The notes under the pieces: model-generated | What the model was told of the DNA's origin: nothing | Databases searched by the model: none | What the model saw: only the letters and a program-made list of their open reading frames with translations | Part shown: positions 44,411 to 56,740 of the stretch, piece after piece | How positions within the stretch are numbered: the first letter of the stretch is position 1 | How the letters are laid out: the number at the start of each line of letters is the position of its first letter | Source of the DNA: Euryodendron excelsum | Taxonomy: Eukaryota; Streptophyta; Magnoliopsida; Ericales; Pentaphylacaceae | Assembly: GCA_033060915.1 (NCBI GenBank) | Contig: CM065388.1 | Location: 27,088,501-27,152,500 of the forward strand | Reading direction: 5' to 3' | DNA: 64,000 nt | Made by a program: the position numbers and the translations under genes

Positions 44411-45190
44411 TTGAAAACAACTATTATGCAAGTTGAAATGCAATGATGCAAAAGTGTGAGTTAGGGGGTTAGTGGGAGATTCTCTAAGGCATGACTTTTA
44501 AGGTTTCACCCTAAACTTCAAGGAACCAACTCTTGAAACCATTTTGAGAAGAATATTGAACTTGACAATAACATGGAAATAAGAGTAATGCAAGCTTTGT
44601 AGCACATGGTTAGAAACATGAAAATGAAGCCAAGCACACAAGATATGATCAAGTTAGCAAAATGTAAGGGGGTCATGAATACATACAAGGCTTTTAGGCT
44701 ACACCACATAATCAAGGGGCTCTTAGGCCATACCATCTTAAAGTTGGCTAGTGAGAGATCCTCCTACACGGTGGCTCCCACTAGCTTTCCTCTAGGCATG
44801 AACTAAGAGTCTTTTTGGCTTAAGCATGCAAGAAAGGGAGGTTGAAGATGGGGGTTAAAATAGAGAATAACCTAAGTAGGCTAGGAGGGAGAGGAAAAGA
44901 GTGGGGGAAGACAAAAATGTAAAAGAGATACCACATTTTGCCTTCAATATGCTTGTAGTCTGCAATGGATGCCATGGCTTGAACTTGAATGACTTCAAAA
45001 AGGCTTGAGGGGCAGAAAGAGAGTGTTTAATAGTGTATAAGGCTATGTAGGTAAAGTGTGTAGGCTTGAGGGAGGTGGAATCTAGCCTAAGTGTTGGAGG
45101 GGTAGAATGTATATGGAGATTCGAGATTCTGGAGCAGTTTCAGCAGAGCTTCACATCAATTTTAGAGTTGGAATATGCAAAGGGGGGTGC

Positions 45191-45203
45191 TAGTATTTAT
45201 AGG
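45191..45203 (-). promoter_or_regulatory. TATA box of element 2, 3' LTR
   Basis: CCTATAAATACTA on the reverse strand, about 15 bp downstream of a palindrome TGGCGCATGTGCTACATGCGCCA-type (45218-45240). The counterpart is 59829-59841. Confidence 0.7.
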
Positions 45204-45479
45204 CAATTAAATAGGCTTGGCGCATGTGCTACATGCGCCAGTACTATTCCATTGCCAGAATGACACGTGGCACCCTTTGTACTGGTTAAATCTCAACGAT
45301 TTATCGAAATTTGGTCGACCTGATCAAAATCTGGGCGCATGTAGCATATGCTCCGTCACCGAAAATGTTCATTTAAACTTTTTCTCGATAATTGAGCCAA
45401 TCGGGAAGGTTTCGGGAGAATCAGTTGCACCCAGAATGTTCTCCTAGGACCTTCAATGAACTTTCGTGTTTTCAGGAAG

Positions 45480-46010
45480 TTGGAATGGTGTTCGGAAGAG
45501 TAAGATAGCGTCTCAAAAAATGTGCATAAAATGGCATCTCTGCGGAGCGTCTGTGATACGCTCCGTAGGAGTTTGAAAGTAGCTGTATTTGTGTCACATG
45601 ATTAGGGCCTTCGGGAAGCGATCTCTTCGATCGGACCGTACCGATGGAAAGTACTCGGGAAATATTTTTAGGAATTCCCTAATTTATGCATTTCTCAAGT
45701 CGTTTGATAGTGCATTATAATCAAGGAATTACAGAAAAAGTTAACCTTGGCGGAGCGTCTACGAGACGCTCCAGGGGTTGTCGAAAGTAGTTGTGTTTGA
45801 GTCATACGATGAAAGGTTTCGAGAAGCGATCTACCTGATCGAGCCGTATCGATAGAAAGATCTATGAATGAACTTTCGAAAATTCCTTGATTTACGCATT
45901 TCTCAAGTCGTTCGACGATGCGTTATAACCAGGGAATCAGGAGAAATGAGAATTTAGGCGGAGCATCTATGAGACGCTCCGAGGAACTTTTGTTGAGTTT
46001 TGAGTGTTTA
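45480..46010. repeat. Array of about 208-bp units in U3 of element 2, each with a GGAGCGTCT palindrome
   Basis: CGGAGCGTCT...AGACGCTCC-type palindromes sit at 45543, 45751 and 45959, two exact 208-bp steps. The sequence between them repeats GAAGCGATCT, GATAGAAAG and TTTCTCAAGTCGTT. Three units; the other LTR has them at 60223, 60430 and 60634. Confidence 0.8.
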
Positions 46011-46439
46011 GCATTGTAAGGTCCTCCTTAGGTTAAATAGGGGTGTGTGACAAGACCTACCGTTCAATAACCTAGGACCGGTGTTGTTTTGGGGCGCATT
46101 TGGGCCGTCAGGGGCAAAATGGTCATTTTGGCTAGGTTTGTTTGAAAATAGCCCGGAATGGTTTGGAGTGTTGTGTTAAGCGTGCTGGGTCATTTGGGGA
46201 TGGTTTTAAGAGAGTCTTTTACCGTTCAATGGGGTTTGTGCAGCGTTGGGGCGTTTATGGAAAAATGGTCATTTTGACCGGAATCAGCCGGAATGGGACC
46301 GGATGGTGTGTGGAATACGCCTAATAGTTTAGTAATGCTTTAGAAGGGTGGACTTACTGTTTTGAGGGATTTTGAACTTTCTCAAAATGAGCCTAGAGGC
46401 CTAAGGAGCAGGTTTGCTCATTTTTCACCGAGTCGGGCT

Positions 46440-46830
46440 AGCAGGTGCCGGTGTTGACCTAGGTGTTGGTTGCCGATACCACCCGGTCTCGAAAAATTAC
46501 CTGTGCTGTGTTGGTCCCTAAGAATGCCTGGTCTTAGAGAGCTACTGGTAGGGTGGTGTGAACGCCTAGTCCTAGAAATCTACCTGTGAGGGTGGTGTTG
46601 GTCCTCGAGAACGCCTGGTCTTAGAAAACTACTGAATGATAGACATTCTACATTAGCAGGCTAGCAGGCGCCAGAAGTGAACCGTTTGAAATTTGATAAG
46701 GTGTTGGTCCCCGAGATTGCCCGATCTCGGGAAGCTACCTGGATGGCGTTGGTTTCCGAGACCGCCCGGTCTGGAAAGCTGCCTGGAATGATGGTGGTGC
46801 TTATGGCTCCAGGGGCACTTGTGGGCTCGA
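46440..46830. repeat. Degenerate repeats of about 65 bp at the U3 start of element 2
   Basis: Five or so units containing GTGTTGGTCC, GAACGCCTGGTCTTAG and AAGCTACCTG. Each contains a short inverted repeat (for example CCGAGACCGCCCGGTCT). Counterpart at about 61130-61470. Confidence 0.7.
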
Positions 46831-46948
46831 GAAGTGATCAGTTGACTGGATTGGAAATTAAAAGGCTTAGCTTAAGCTTGCCCGTGGTACGGTGTTTGTA
46901 ACCAGTAGGGCCGGAGATTGCCGAGCGGGCAAAAATAGAGTGCTTACA

Positions 46949-46970
46949 GCTACCCATCTTTTTCTGTTTT
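46949..46970 (-). other. Polypurine tract of element 2
   Basis: On the reverse strand AAAACAGAAAAAGATGGGTA then GC directly precedes TGTAAGC of the 3' LTR, at the same place as the AGAGGGGCAGC tract of element 1. Confidence 0.65.
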
Positions 46971-47215
46971 TGCTTGTCGAAGGTAGAAAAATAACAAAGT
47001 TAAAATCCCTTTTTGGTTGCGAGGTGATAAGAAGGACGACATGTCGGTATGTTTGAAATGTTTCGGGACCCCCTATGGGTCGCCGATTTGGAAGATTTTG
47101 AAATTCGAGAAGCTTTGTATTTTGAAAATTTTTATCAGTAATGTTGAGAGCTTGATTTTCGGCTTTTGAAATAGCCTCGGAAACAAATTCGGACTCTCAA
47201 AGATTTGAAAACTGA

Positions 47216-47325
47216 TTTTGGCGGGAAGCTGAAGGGTCGAGCATACGTACTACATACACGTGGTCCATTTTACCCCTCTATTCTGGCGCATCTGCTACAT
47301 GCGCCAGCCCTTGGGCATATAAACC
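47216..47325 (+). promoter_or_regulatory. Putative promoter of the antisense PMD gene, element 2
   Basis: In order on the + strand: TTTTGGCGGGAA (47216-47227, E2F-like), the palindrome GGCGCATCTGCTACATGCGCC (about 47284-47304) and GCATATAAACC (about 47314-47325), a TATA box. Element 1 has the first two in the same order at 12657-12557 on its reverse strand. Transcription would run towards the PMD ORF. Confidence 0.6.
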
Positions 47326-47518
47326 ATAATTGGTTCGCATTTTGTGCATTGCGTTTTTTGAGTTTTGAGTTCAGTTCGAAATTTTCTCTGAAGAGTTGCC
47401 GAAGGGTTTAGCATAGGGATCACTAGGAGGGTGTCGGGAATGTCAGGCACGTGCCAAAAACTGTTATTGTGGCCGAATTTTCGCTGGAGAACTTGGTTTT
47501 CACCGGAGAACTTTAAAG

Positions 47519-49200
47519 GTTAGTTTTTTGAAAATTTGTTGATTTTGATGCGTTTGTTTCCATTTTTTGCAAGTGATCAGTGTAACCCTATGTTTTGAGA
47601 TGTTTAGAACACAATGGTAGGATTGTTTTGGTGATTTGGTGGAGATTTGGATGTGTTTTGGATGATTTTTCATGTTTGCGAAAGTGGATTTCTTACGGGG
47701 TTAGAAAAATTGTCTCTATAGGCTTGTGCATTGTGCGTTTGTGGGTGATTTTAATGCCAGAAGTCTTAAAAGAATGTGTAGAACAACCGCATGAAGTTTC
47801 GTAATTTTTTAAAAAATGTTGAATTTTTGAATTTTTGAAAATTACAAAAAATAAGAAAAATTGAGAAAAATTAGAAAACAAATCCTGTGGAAGGTTGAAA
47901 AATCATAGAATATTTTTGAAAAATTGTGGTGACATTCTCAAATGTTTTAGAAATTTTCGTGAAATTTCTGAAAATATAGATGAAATCGAAAAATTTGGAA
48001 AAATCGGAAAACTGGTTTAAAAATTGTGTTTGAGAACATGGCGTGTGTTTTGGAGGAAGTGATTGTTTTGATTGGTGTGGTTGAAGGTTTGGGATTGTTT
48101 TGGACTATGTTTGTGACTTGTCGATCTTCGAGGTAGTGACTTTTTAAAGCGACACTCTGCCAAAATTTTTAAAAATTTTAACACTTAACTTTAAAACTTT
48201 TCGGTAAAACAATTCTTTTGGGAGTGGAGCTTTTAAGGGGAAAACCCGGGGGAACCGAAATCTTAGAAAATCCTTAGGGGTTGGGTTTTTGAAGGAGAAA
48301 ACCCCAAAGAACTGATTTGGAACGGGGCATTTGAAGGGGAAAGCCCAGGGAACCGGTTGAAATTTTGAAATGAGACTTTTTACGGAAAAAGCTCGCAAAA
48401 CTGTTGGAAAGTCTTGGATCAGGGCTTTTGAAGGAGAAAGCCCGGAAACCGCTTTGAAAATTAGAAATAGGGCTTTTGAAGAGAAAGCCCAAGAAACCGG
48501 TTTGAAATTTTGAAACCAAACTTTTTGAGAAAAAAACTTGAAAAACTATTAGAAAACTTTTGTAAACAAGGCTTTTGAGGAGAAAGCCCAGAAAACCGTT
48601 TGAAATTTTGAAATGTAACTTTTTGAGGAAAAGTTCGAAAAATCGTTAGAAAACCTTTAGAAATAGTGCTTTTAAGGAGAAAGCCCAAGAAACCGGTTTG
48701 AAATTTTGAAATGAGTCTTTTTTAGGAAAAAGCTCCGAAAACCTGTTAGAAAATTTTTTAAGGCCGGGGCTTTTGCAGGTGAAAGCCCAAGAAACCATTG
48801 ACAATTTTGAGATGAAATTTTTGAGTAAAAAGTTCAGAAAACCGTTAGAAAATCTTGGAACAGGGCTTTTGAAGGAGAAAGCCCGAGAAACCGGTGAAAA
48901 TTTGGAAACCAAACTTTTTGATGAAAAAGTTTGAAAAACCACTGAAAATTTTGAAATAGAACTAGATAGGACCTTAGCCCGTCTTTCTTCTCCCCTTTTT
49001 TTTTTCTTCTTTTCTTTTTTTTTTTTTTTTTTCTCTTTTTCTTTCTTCTTTTCTTTTCTTTTTTGTTTTCTTTGTTCTCTTCTTTTTTTTTTTCTTTTTT
49101 CTTGTTTGTTTTTTTTCTCTGCCATGATGACATATCTATCTCTTTGTTGTTTATGCATATTCAATGACTGATCAATTTTTGCACGTTGTCATTCTTTCAG
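47519..49200 (+). other. Probable 5'-leader intron of the antisense PMD gene, element 2
   Basis: TTTAAAG/GTTAGTTTT at 47519 aligns with AAAAA/GTGAGTTTT of element 1. The 3' end is a pyrimidine tract of more than 100 bp (about 48990-49120), a TGACTGAT branch-point-like site (about 49166) and TTCTTTCAG (49200) one base before the start codon. It contains the 98-bp hairpin array. The Lys-rich reverse ORF at 48646-49164 is an artefact of the tract. Confidence 0.5.
48215..48970. repeat. 98-bp hairpin repeat array in element 2
   Basis: GGGCTTTTGAAGGAGAAAGCCC-type hairpins recur at 48422, 48472, 48569, 48667, 48766 and 48864, a step of 97-99 bp after the first. They alternate with AACTTTTTGAGGAAAAAGTTC-type hairpins. 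There is no counterpart in element 1. The ORFs on the reverse strand follow the repeat. Confidence 0.8.
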
Positions 49201-49201
49201 G

Positions 49202-51115
49202 ATGTCGGAGGCTGGTGGTGACGGTCCTGATAGGAGGCGCCACGAATAGAGCTCGAGGAGGGTGGTAGCAGTTGGGGCAACTCGGCCAGAGGTAGTAGTA
49301 GGAGCGGTTCTGCTCAAAGCAGTAACCAGAGTGGCTCTGCTCGAGAGGGTAGCAGGGGTGGTCCTGCTCAGAATGGCGGCAGGGTCGGTTCCGCTAGGGG
49401 CGGCCGTAGTGGGTCCTAACGATCTTCGAGCAGGACAGCTTCTAGTGGCAGTTCTGCGATGGGGCAACCTTCGGTTGCTCCTGATGAGGGAGCTGAGGAT
49501 GTTATTGATTTATCTGTGGATCCGCAGACGAGGTACAGTATGGCGTTCGTACGAGACCGGCAGAGAGATACTTCCTTTATAGATGACCATCTAGCGATTC
49601 CTGATGTCCTGCCGCTATAAGACTTGGCATTCCACCTGAGCCTATACTCATGCTACGGTCTGTTGCCATCATTTACTCACAGTTCTTTCAGAGGGGCTGG
49701 TATTTTAGCCTTGAGTGCCATGCAGGCGTCAGCTCTATCCTATCAGGACTTCTTGCACCGGATTGGTTTGATGCCTTTAAGACTCTGCAAATAGATAGGC
49801 TTGATCACCGGATAGCAGTTGGGCTGTTGGAGCAGTGGTTTGGGGAGACCGGGACTGTGCTCTTGGTGGGCTTGGAGCTAAGACCTACTCTCGTTGATTG
49901 GGCCATGATTACTGGGCTGTCCTTTGGAGGCGTTTTGATTTCTTTACGGACGTGCCTCTAGAGGAGGCTCGTCTTCTCCTGGGATTGCCAGGGATTGGAG
50001 GCTTGAGCTTCTTAGCTTCACTCTTATGTCTGGTAGAGACAGCGTTTGCTCTCGAGCTCTCTCCAATTGATCAGGTCATCATGAGGCGTCAATTGGTACT
50101 ATATGTTGTCTTTAGTTGCTTTTGCAACAATAATAAGTCGACGGTTCCTTTGTTTTTGGTGAGCCTGGTAATAGACCTGGATGCACTAGACTACATGAAT
50201 TGGGGCACCTTCACCTTTGCCAGCTTCTTATGAGGGATGAGAGTGAGAACATCTGGGGCTTGGGGGAGCTTGACGAGTTTTTGGCCGTTTTTGATATGGT
50301 GAAGTTATGAGTATCTGCCCGTCCGCCGACCAGAGGTGTTAACTGGCAATGCCTTCCCCGTGGTCTACGAGGTGGGCCAAAGAGCATGTGGTTCAGTGGT
50401 CTTTGCTTACAGATTTTGTAGCCCTCCAGGCTAACTTAGAGCTATTGAGACCCCGAGACGTGACTTAGACACCTTACCACCGATCTTCTCAGTATGCCAA
50501 TATAAGGGATGTCATTCTTTTGTCCAGGTTGTGGTTTACTTTCTGGGGCCCTGTTTCATGGGAGATGTATCTAGGGGAGCGCCACTGGCGGTAGCTTCAT
50601 ACTAACTTCCATGCAGCCATGGATCCTCCTCAATACATGTTTGGATTTTACCGAGCCGGGGTGGAGATCCCTTATATAGTCAGAGTTCCTGGCGAGCGCT
50701 TCCTTCTTTCGCTAGATGTGGACTATGAGGCTCATTTCAGGGCAAGGTCCATTGGCGCTTTTACTCAGCTGGACCTAGTGGTTGGAGGGCAGGTGGCTGG
50801 TCATGAGGTGGTGGAGCTATGGCGCAGAGCTCAGGGCTTCGTTTCCGAGGAGGAGTATTTAGCAGCTTGCCAGGCACGAGATTAGTACCGTGCTGAGGTG
50901 GGGGCCCTGACTGCTCGCATATCTCTGATGGAAGCCCGCTGGGTATGCTATTTATGATTTCATTATTTTCATGTCCTTTTTGCATCTCTTATGTTCTAAT
51001 GCTAGCCCTTTTTCTTTTTCTTTTTTTTTTTGTCTTTTTCTTTGGTCAGGGTCCTTATGACGCGGGAGCCTCCTCTAGCCAGCCTTTCCCCTATATGGCG
51101 GACCCTGCTACTTGA
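49202..51115 (+). pseudogene. Antisense plant-mobile-domain (PMD) gene of element 2, spliced, frameshifted
   Basis: Homologous to 11484-9642 of element 1. From ATG 49202 it reads MSEAGGDGPDRRRH, then a Ser/Gly-rich segment in a shifted frame, DLAFHLSLYS and SYQDFL (about 49620-49755). The PMD core LEQWFGETGTV and VDWAMITGLSFGG (about 49825-49930) follows, then FSCFCNNNKS (about 50110-50140), MDPPQYMFGFYRAG (50619) and QLDLVVGG. The 3' intron is 50943-51049 (GTATGCTATT...GGTCAG) and the last exon GPYDAGASSSQPF... ends at TGA 51113-51115. It has several frameshifts and stops, so it is dead. Roles as for the element 1 copy: relation to host MAIN/MAIL-type PMD proteins is by domain only. Confidence 0.8.
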
Positions 51116-53099
51116 GGCGACAACCCTGCTACTTGAGGCGCCTCCTTCCACCTGCGGACATAGTTGTAGTTTAGTTAGACTGACTGTATTGTATATGTTT
51201 TTTAGGCCGCGTGTTTGGCCCTTATAGATGATGACTGTACGATGATCATATGTACATTATTTCTATTATCTTTTCATTTCTTTACATGCGATGATGATGA
51301 TTTTTTCTTTTAGTCTTGTTTTGCATGCATGTATGTGGATATATGATGGATATGAATATGAACACAGGAGTACAAAAATCGTGATACACGTAAGAAATGG
51401 TGGATATGTGCAAGCTTTAAGTAGATGTGAAACAGGTGGGTGTATTAGCGTACACGTCCACGCCAAGCATACCAGTATATACAACTTTATGAAAACGGGT
51501 CTAATGGTATGTTCTAATTTTTTGGGTGTTCACCGGGAACCGTTATTTCGGCCTTTTGCTTTTCCCTTGAAGATTCCCTTCTCTTGTTATATCCTTCTCT
51601 TGTCATGACGAGATAGTAGTTGTCCCATTTCTAGGGTTTCCATTTTTTGATCCGACTCTCCTTTCTCTTGTTTAAGAATCTGTTACTCACTCGGCTTTCT
51701 CTCGGGGACCACATATTTGAACTAGTAGGCTATCTAGGTGACAACCGAAGTAGCCCTTAACAAAGAAGCGGGCAGTTTTCGTCCTCAATCCGAGACGACT
51801 TTACTTTGGACTGTAACGTAGGCTAGGTTAAGGGTGAGGAACGAAGGGTATGCAGGATCAAATGACTTCTTCTCCTCTCTCTCTTTCTCTCTTTTTTATT
51901 TTTTTATTTTTTTTACGGGGGTGATAATGAACCAGAACCACCTTGAGTAAGCTTTCCCTGTTTTGTTCGCATTTTTTCTTGAATGTTGCCATTTTCTCTT
52001 GAACTTGTTTAAACAAAGCAATCTTTTCCGATCCGAGAGGACTTTTCTGTGGGTTGTAGTGTGGCCAGGTTGCCGGTTTTTGAAAGGAAGGGTATTGAAG
52101 GCTCGAAGTATTATGTTATTTCTGGGGTTTACCGGTGATCACCTTTTCAGATCTTTTTTCTTTTTTGTTTTTTTTTTTTTTTTTTTTATTTTTATTTTTT
52201 GCCCACATAGGGCTTATCATTTCCTTTAGTTTTTGCCCCAGCATTACCACTTGCATAATCTACTGACTTCCCAGAGGCATCATATCAATCATCATCCCCC
52301 CCCCCCTTTTTTTTTTTTGGTACTGCATTGTTTCCTTCCTCTTTTGATGTATGGGGGGGCTTTTTTTCTCTCCGCACTCCCTTTTCGTCACTTTCCTTTC
52401 CAAATTTACTTTCACCCATTGTGGGTGGTGATCACCAGAATGGGTTGCCCAAAGAGACATGATTTGGCTCAAAAAGGGTTTTTCAAGGGGAATTCTTTAA
52501 ACTGTATGGTAGAAGAATGGATGGCCTCTCTTCCTTTCAGATAAGATTGCTTAGTCTATGAAATTCAGTCTTAGAGTTTTGGCGTCATCCTTTGAAGCAA
52601 GCAAGCGTTAGCTTACTTGTTCCGTTACTCATACTTGCCCCAGTGTAGTGGGGTGGTTCTTGGTTAAGGTGTTTGAATGAACATTATTTACAACTCGAAT
52701 GGGCTGACCAAGGGAATTACTTTGCTATTCCAAGGATTTTGAAATGATGGCTTCCCTTCCTTTCGAGGGTCTAACTGCCGACTGCTTTGCCATGGCGTCC
52801 TTTGAAGCCCACCATTTTGTGATCTGCTCTCTCTCTTTTCTTTCACTACTTCTCTTTGGATCAAAAATGGTCCCCATAGATGAGGGTGCGCGTACTATCT
52901 CTCCTTTCAAGTTAAGGCATAACAATAAGAAGGAAAATTTATGAGAAAAAACAAGTGTCGAAGATGATAAATGCAAACTTTAACTTCTTTTATTTCAAAG
53001 TCTTTGTCTACATGATGAGCTCTTGATTAACAAAAGATAAAAGTAGAGTTGACAAAATAAAACTAACAGGAAAGTAAAAGGCAAAGTTTGGTAGAAGAA
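51116..53099 (-). other. Non-coding spacer between the antisense gene and gag, element 2
   Basis: About 2 kb, the place where pol is missing. T-rich low-complexity stretches lie at about 51880-51915 and 52150-52200, a C-run/T-run at about 52298-52318. No supported ORF. Short matches to the element 1 spacer occur (for example GGGTGGTGATCACCA near 52420). Confidence 0.55.
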
Positions 53100-55263
53100 C
53101 ATCCCTGTGATAATCACTTCTTCAGGTGGGCTTTGGGACCACGCCTACCTCCTCCATGCTCCACCCACCGACTTCTTCACTTGGTTGTGCTGGACAAATT
53201 GATGCATCGGCTGCGGAGTGGCAGAGATGGGCAGTCATAGTGCAATCAGGGCCTCCTCCTTTTCCTTCCTCTTCTCCAGTGGGGTCATTGAGGTTGTGTA
53301 TTCCATCTTGGGATCCTTGATGGCTTTCCTTTGGTTGGACAGTTTCTCCTTGCTCAGTTTCTTGAGGTTTTGCTCATAGATGCCCCAGCCCATATCCTCA
53401 AAATCGAAGAGTTCCTCTTTCAGGTGGGCCTCAGCTTTAGCATATCTAGGGTGTAGGAACTCCTCTCACCAGCCATCTACAAGTGTCGTGTCATCGGGAA
53501 TGTTTGCAATGGGTTCATCCATGGGCCAGTCAAAAGGATCTTGCTCACCGCTTGCATTGTAAAGATAGAAAGGGCATGGTGGTAGTTCTTCCTCCCAGTC
53601 ACTTTCTTCCTTAGTGTCTGACTCGCCCTCGAAATACTCTGCAGTTATGATGCCATCCGGATCTACCTCATCTTCGGTGATGATGTTGACAGCATGGTCT
53701 GGCAAAGGATTTGCCTCATCTTCGGTGAGTGGGGGCCGATTTTGCTTCTTGGGTGTTGATGACCTTGTTGTCAATGAGGTCTTGGATCTTATGCTTCAAA
53801 GAAAAACAAGATTCTGTGTCATGCCCCTGCCCCCCAGAATGGTACTCGTTGGTAAGGGCAGGGTTGAAAGTTGGTAGCAACGGGCTTGGCAATGGCCGCG
53901 AGGGAATAGGGTTTATGTGCTTGGCCTTGATAAGCTCATGATAGGCCTTTGTCTGGGTGTAAGCCAAACGTGTGAACTCTCAGTTTCGGCGATTGTTTTT
54001 ATTGGGGTTGAGGTATAGTTGGGCTACAACAGGTCTGGTTGTGGGTGCTTAGGTGTTTGCAATGGGGATGTTAATGATGGGAACAGGCGACGGTGGTTGA
54101 GCTTGATATAGAGGGTAGTACGGCTGCTGTTGTGTAGGCAGGATGGAAGATACCTCTCCTTCTTTCTTGCCGGTGCCCCAAGTGGTTGCTACCTTCTTAG
54201 GCGCATTTGCAAATCCCTCACTTGTCTTAGCATAGGGGTTTGTGATTCTGCCGGTTTTCAATCCATTCTCGATCATTTCCCCTTGCATTATCAGCTCAGA
54301 AAAGCTTTTCCCGATGCTCAGGCACAGGTGCTCATAGTACAAACCTTAGAAGGTGTTTACAAATAGCTGCACATACTCTTTTTTTAGCAGCGGGAGATTA
54401 ACTTGAGCAGCTGTCTCCCTCCATCTCAAAGCGTAATTCTTGAAGCTTTCTTTCTCACCTCGAGTCATCATCGTTAAGGCACATCGGTCCATAGTTAGAT
54501 TACTGTTGTGGCGGTATTAGGACCAGAAGGTTAAGACCAATTCGCTTTAAGTTGTTGTCTTCCTCAAATATAAACAGGCGAACCATTGCAGTGCGGGCCC
54601 GGTCAAGCTGTGTTGGAACAGTTGCATCAGGAGTTTGGGGTCATTCCCATAACCGCTTAATGCTCCAGCGTATAACCTCAGGTGAGTCACGGGATCCCCA
54701 CTTCCATCATACTTTTGGAAATCAGGCATCTTGAATTTGGGCGGCCTTGGGTGGTCAGGAAAGAAGCAGAGTTCATCATATGATGTCTCATCGAAGGTGT
54801 CATGACCTTGTAGGCTGCACAGGGACTCTTCTAAGCCTTGTATCTTAAGAACGAGAGGATCCAGGCCTTCCTTCTTCGATGTGGCAGTTATCAAGATGGT
54901 TTCAGGGTTGTCCTCTTCTCCTTCCTCAATGTGCACCGCTTTGGGGAGTTCTTTGTTTTTCCCTACATTGTCGGTTCGCAGGACGACCCTTGGCAGGATA
55001 GTTTCAATTTCTTTGGGATGGGATGTTGAAGCCAATGGGTTCACGACAGGTCCTTTGAAGGCCATTAGTTGTATAAGCTTGAACATCTCATCTATTTTCG
55101 CTTTCATCTCATTCACTTCTTCCCATGTCACTGAGTTGTTTTGTTGATCAAGAGTGTTGCCTTCGCTTGACATTTGCACTGCTCTTTGTCGGGTAAGGAC
55201 CGGTGTTCGGAGTACAGGAGACACTTGTGTTCTTTTCTTTCCCTTTCTTGGAGCAATGGTGAC
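53100..55263 (-). pseudogene. gag of element 2 (Tat/Ogre type), with stops and frameshifts
   Basis: Gag would form the particle. Reverse-strand frame from 55263 with no ATG until 55173: VTIAPRKGKK..., EEVNEMKAKIDEMFKLIQ (about 55060-55115), DELCFFPDHPRP and FKMPDFQKYDG (about 54715-54775), LLMQLFQHSLTGPALQWF (about 54585-54640). In later pieces come ESFKNYALRWRE (about 54415-54450), FSELIMQGEMIENGLKTGRI (about 54245-54305), the knuckle NEYH..GGQGHDTESC (about 53810-53860, first Cys lost) and an acidic tail with EESDWEEELPPCP. Closely parallels element 1 but has more frame damage. No protease or pol follows. An acceptor-like TTTTAG (55264) precedes the frame. Confidence 0.85.
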
Positions 55264-56740
55264 CTAAAATGTAAGCAGTCTCACCAAAACTATTGCTAGT
55301 CTTTTGATGAGATGAGAAAGGGAATAGAAAATAAAGAAAAACAAAACAAAAGGATCATATGTTAGGCTTTGGATTTGGAAAGAATTTATGCAATGCATGT
55401 CCTAAGGGTGCCCTTGCCTTTTGAGGGGAACTAAGCATGATGCTTTGGCTCATGTTTGGAGATAGGGGGCTGCCCCATGCATGCAATACTATAAATGCGC
55501 CTGTTCAGTCATTCATTCATTCATACATTCATTCATTTGTCACCAAGAACAATCTTATTAAGATGAATTCTCTTTGGTACATAGAATTTTTCAAAAATAC
55601 ATGAAAATGGGGAGGGGGAACATTTCCCTTGGGACTTTCGCCTGTTCTGTATTTACATCATGGGATCCTAAACTACTCTTGAGTCTTCGAATTCACCTTC
55701 TTGAACGGGAGTTGGTAGGAGACTTTGAATTGAACTGCCCCTTCGTCTTCTAGGCACCCCTACCTCCATGAGCAGGGAGGGATTAGGGCCCCTCCTTATG
55801 AGATGACTTTGATGCATGCCATGAAACCTTAGGGTCTCGTGGTACCCTTAGGAGTTTTGGGTTGGCTTGATTTGAACGAGAAGGTCATTGGGCCTTTCTC
55901 TAGGGGTTGATTAGATGTATGAAGATGCAATGACTTGAGTTACTTTGGGAACTCTTGTCTTGACATGAATTCCAATTCATGAATAGTCATAATGCATGTT
56001 CATTAAAATAGCAGGAATTAAATAGCATAACACCATGAATTCCTCCTTGGTTTTTGAAATTAACGTGTGTGTCCTAAATCCAACAGAGGTTTGGCTATGC
56101 ATGGGGTACTACATGAGCATAAGGTTGGGGGTTTGCTAATGCTTCCTAAAAAGCTCGGTTCCCTAACCTTCAAACCTCCAGCATCCGCCCCCGAAAAGGC
56201 AAACTCCAACTTTGGTTGGTGGTTCGAGCGGGGGAACTATCAAGAGACCGTAGGCTAAGAAATTGACACAACATCCGCCCACAGTCAATATACTGTTCCT
56301 CCTTCTATCTAGAAGGGTAGTAACCAGGTAATATATGCAATATGTAAATGCGAGTGAGCGCACCAAGTGTGTGTGGAATGTTCAAAAATGGAGGAAAGGA
56401 CCTAACAACATACATCACATCATGTCCATTTATCACATTCATGACAATAAATAAAACATGCAATAAAATATGAACAAAAGGTTGACCTACAAAAAAAAAA
56501 TGAGAAGAGTTAGTAACTTTTCGAAAAACTCAATGCAAGGCATAATGGATGGTTAATGTAGGAGCATAAATGTAAGCAATGAATGCAAGTGATGACACTT
56601 ATTTGAAAATCGTTTTTAAAAATAAGATTTGCTTTGGAAGCTTGGAAGAATTTGAAAAGTGGATAAAACTGGACAAAGTAACCGGAGATTCTGGGTGAGT
56701 AAAAGGTGAAGGGACATGTTAATGGCCTAACCCTCTAAAT
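55264..56740 (-). other. 5' leader of element 2, no recognised gene
   Basis: About 1.5 kb between gag and primer site. Parts match the element 1 leader, for example CCTAAATCCAACAGAGGTTTGGCTATGCATGG in reverse (about 56075) against the element 1 stretch near 4700. No ORF1-like gene. Confidence 0.55.

Larger units (their letters stand above)
42097..46948 (-). repeat. 3' LTR of element 2 (4852 bp)
   Basis: Matches 56763-61632 throughout. On the + strand, from low to high: conserved U5 hairpin (42249-42273), G-poor tract (C-poor on this strand), a 30-bp repeat array (43617-43780), a 162-bp duplication (44127-44410), TATA (45191-45203), palindromes, a 208-bp array (45480-46010) and a degenerate repeat of about 65 bp (46440-46830). 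ORFs in it are not genes. Confidence 0.92.

Noticed and set aside
48646..49164. Lys-rich 172-codon reverse ORF
   Set aside because: The lysines come from a poly-pyrimidine tract and the rest from the 98-bp hairpin repeats; the stretch lies in the predicted leader intron of the opposite-strand PMD gene.
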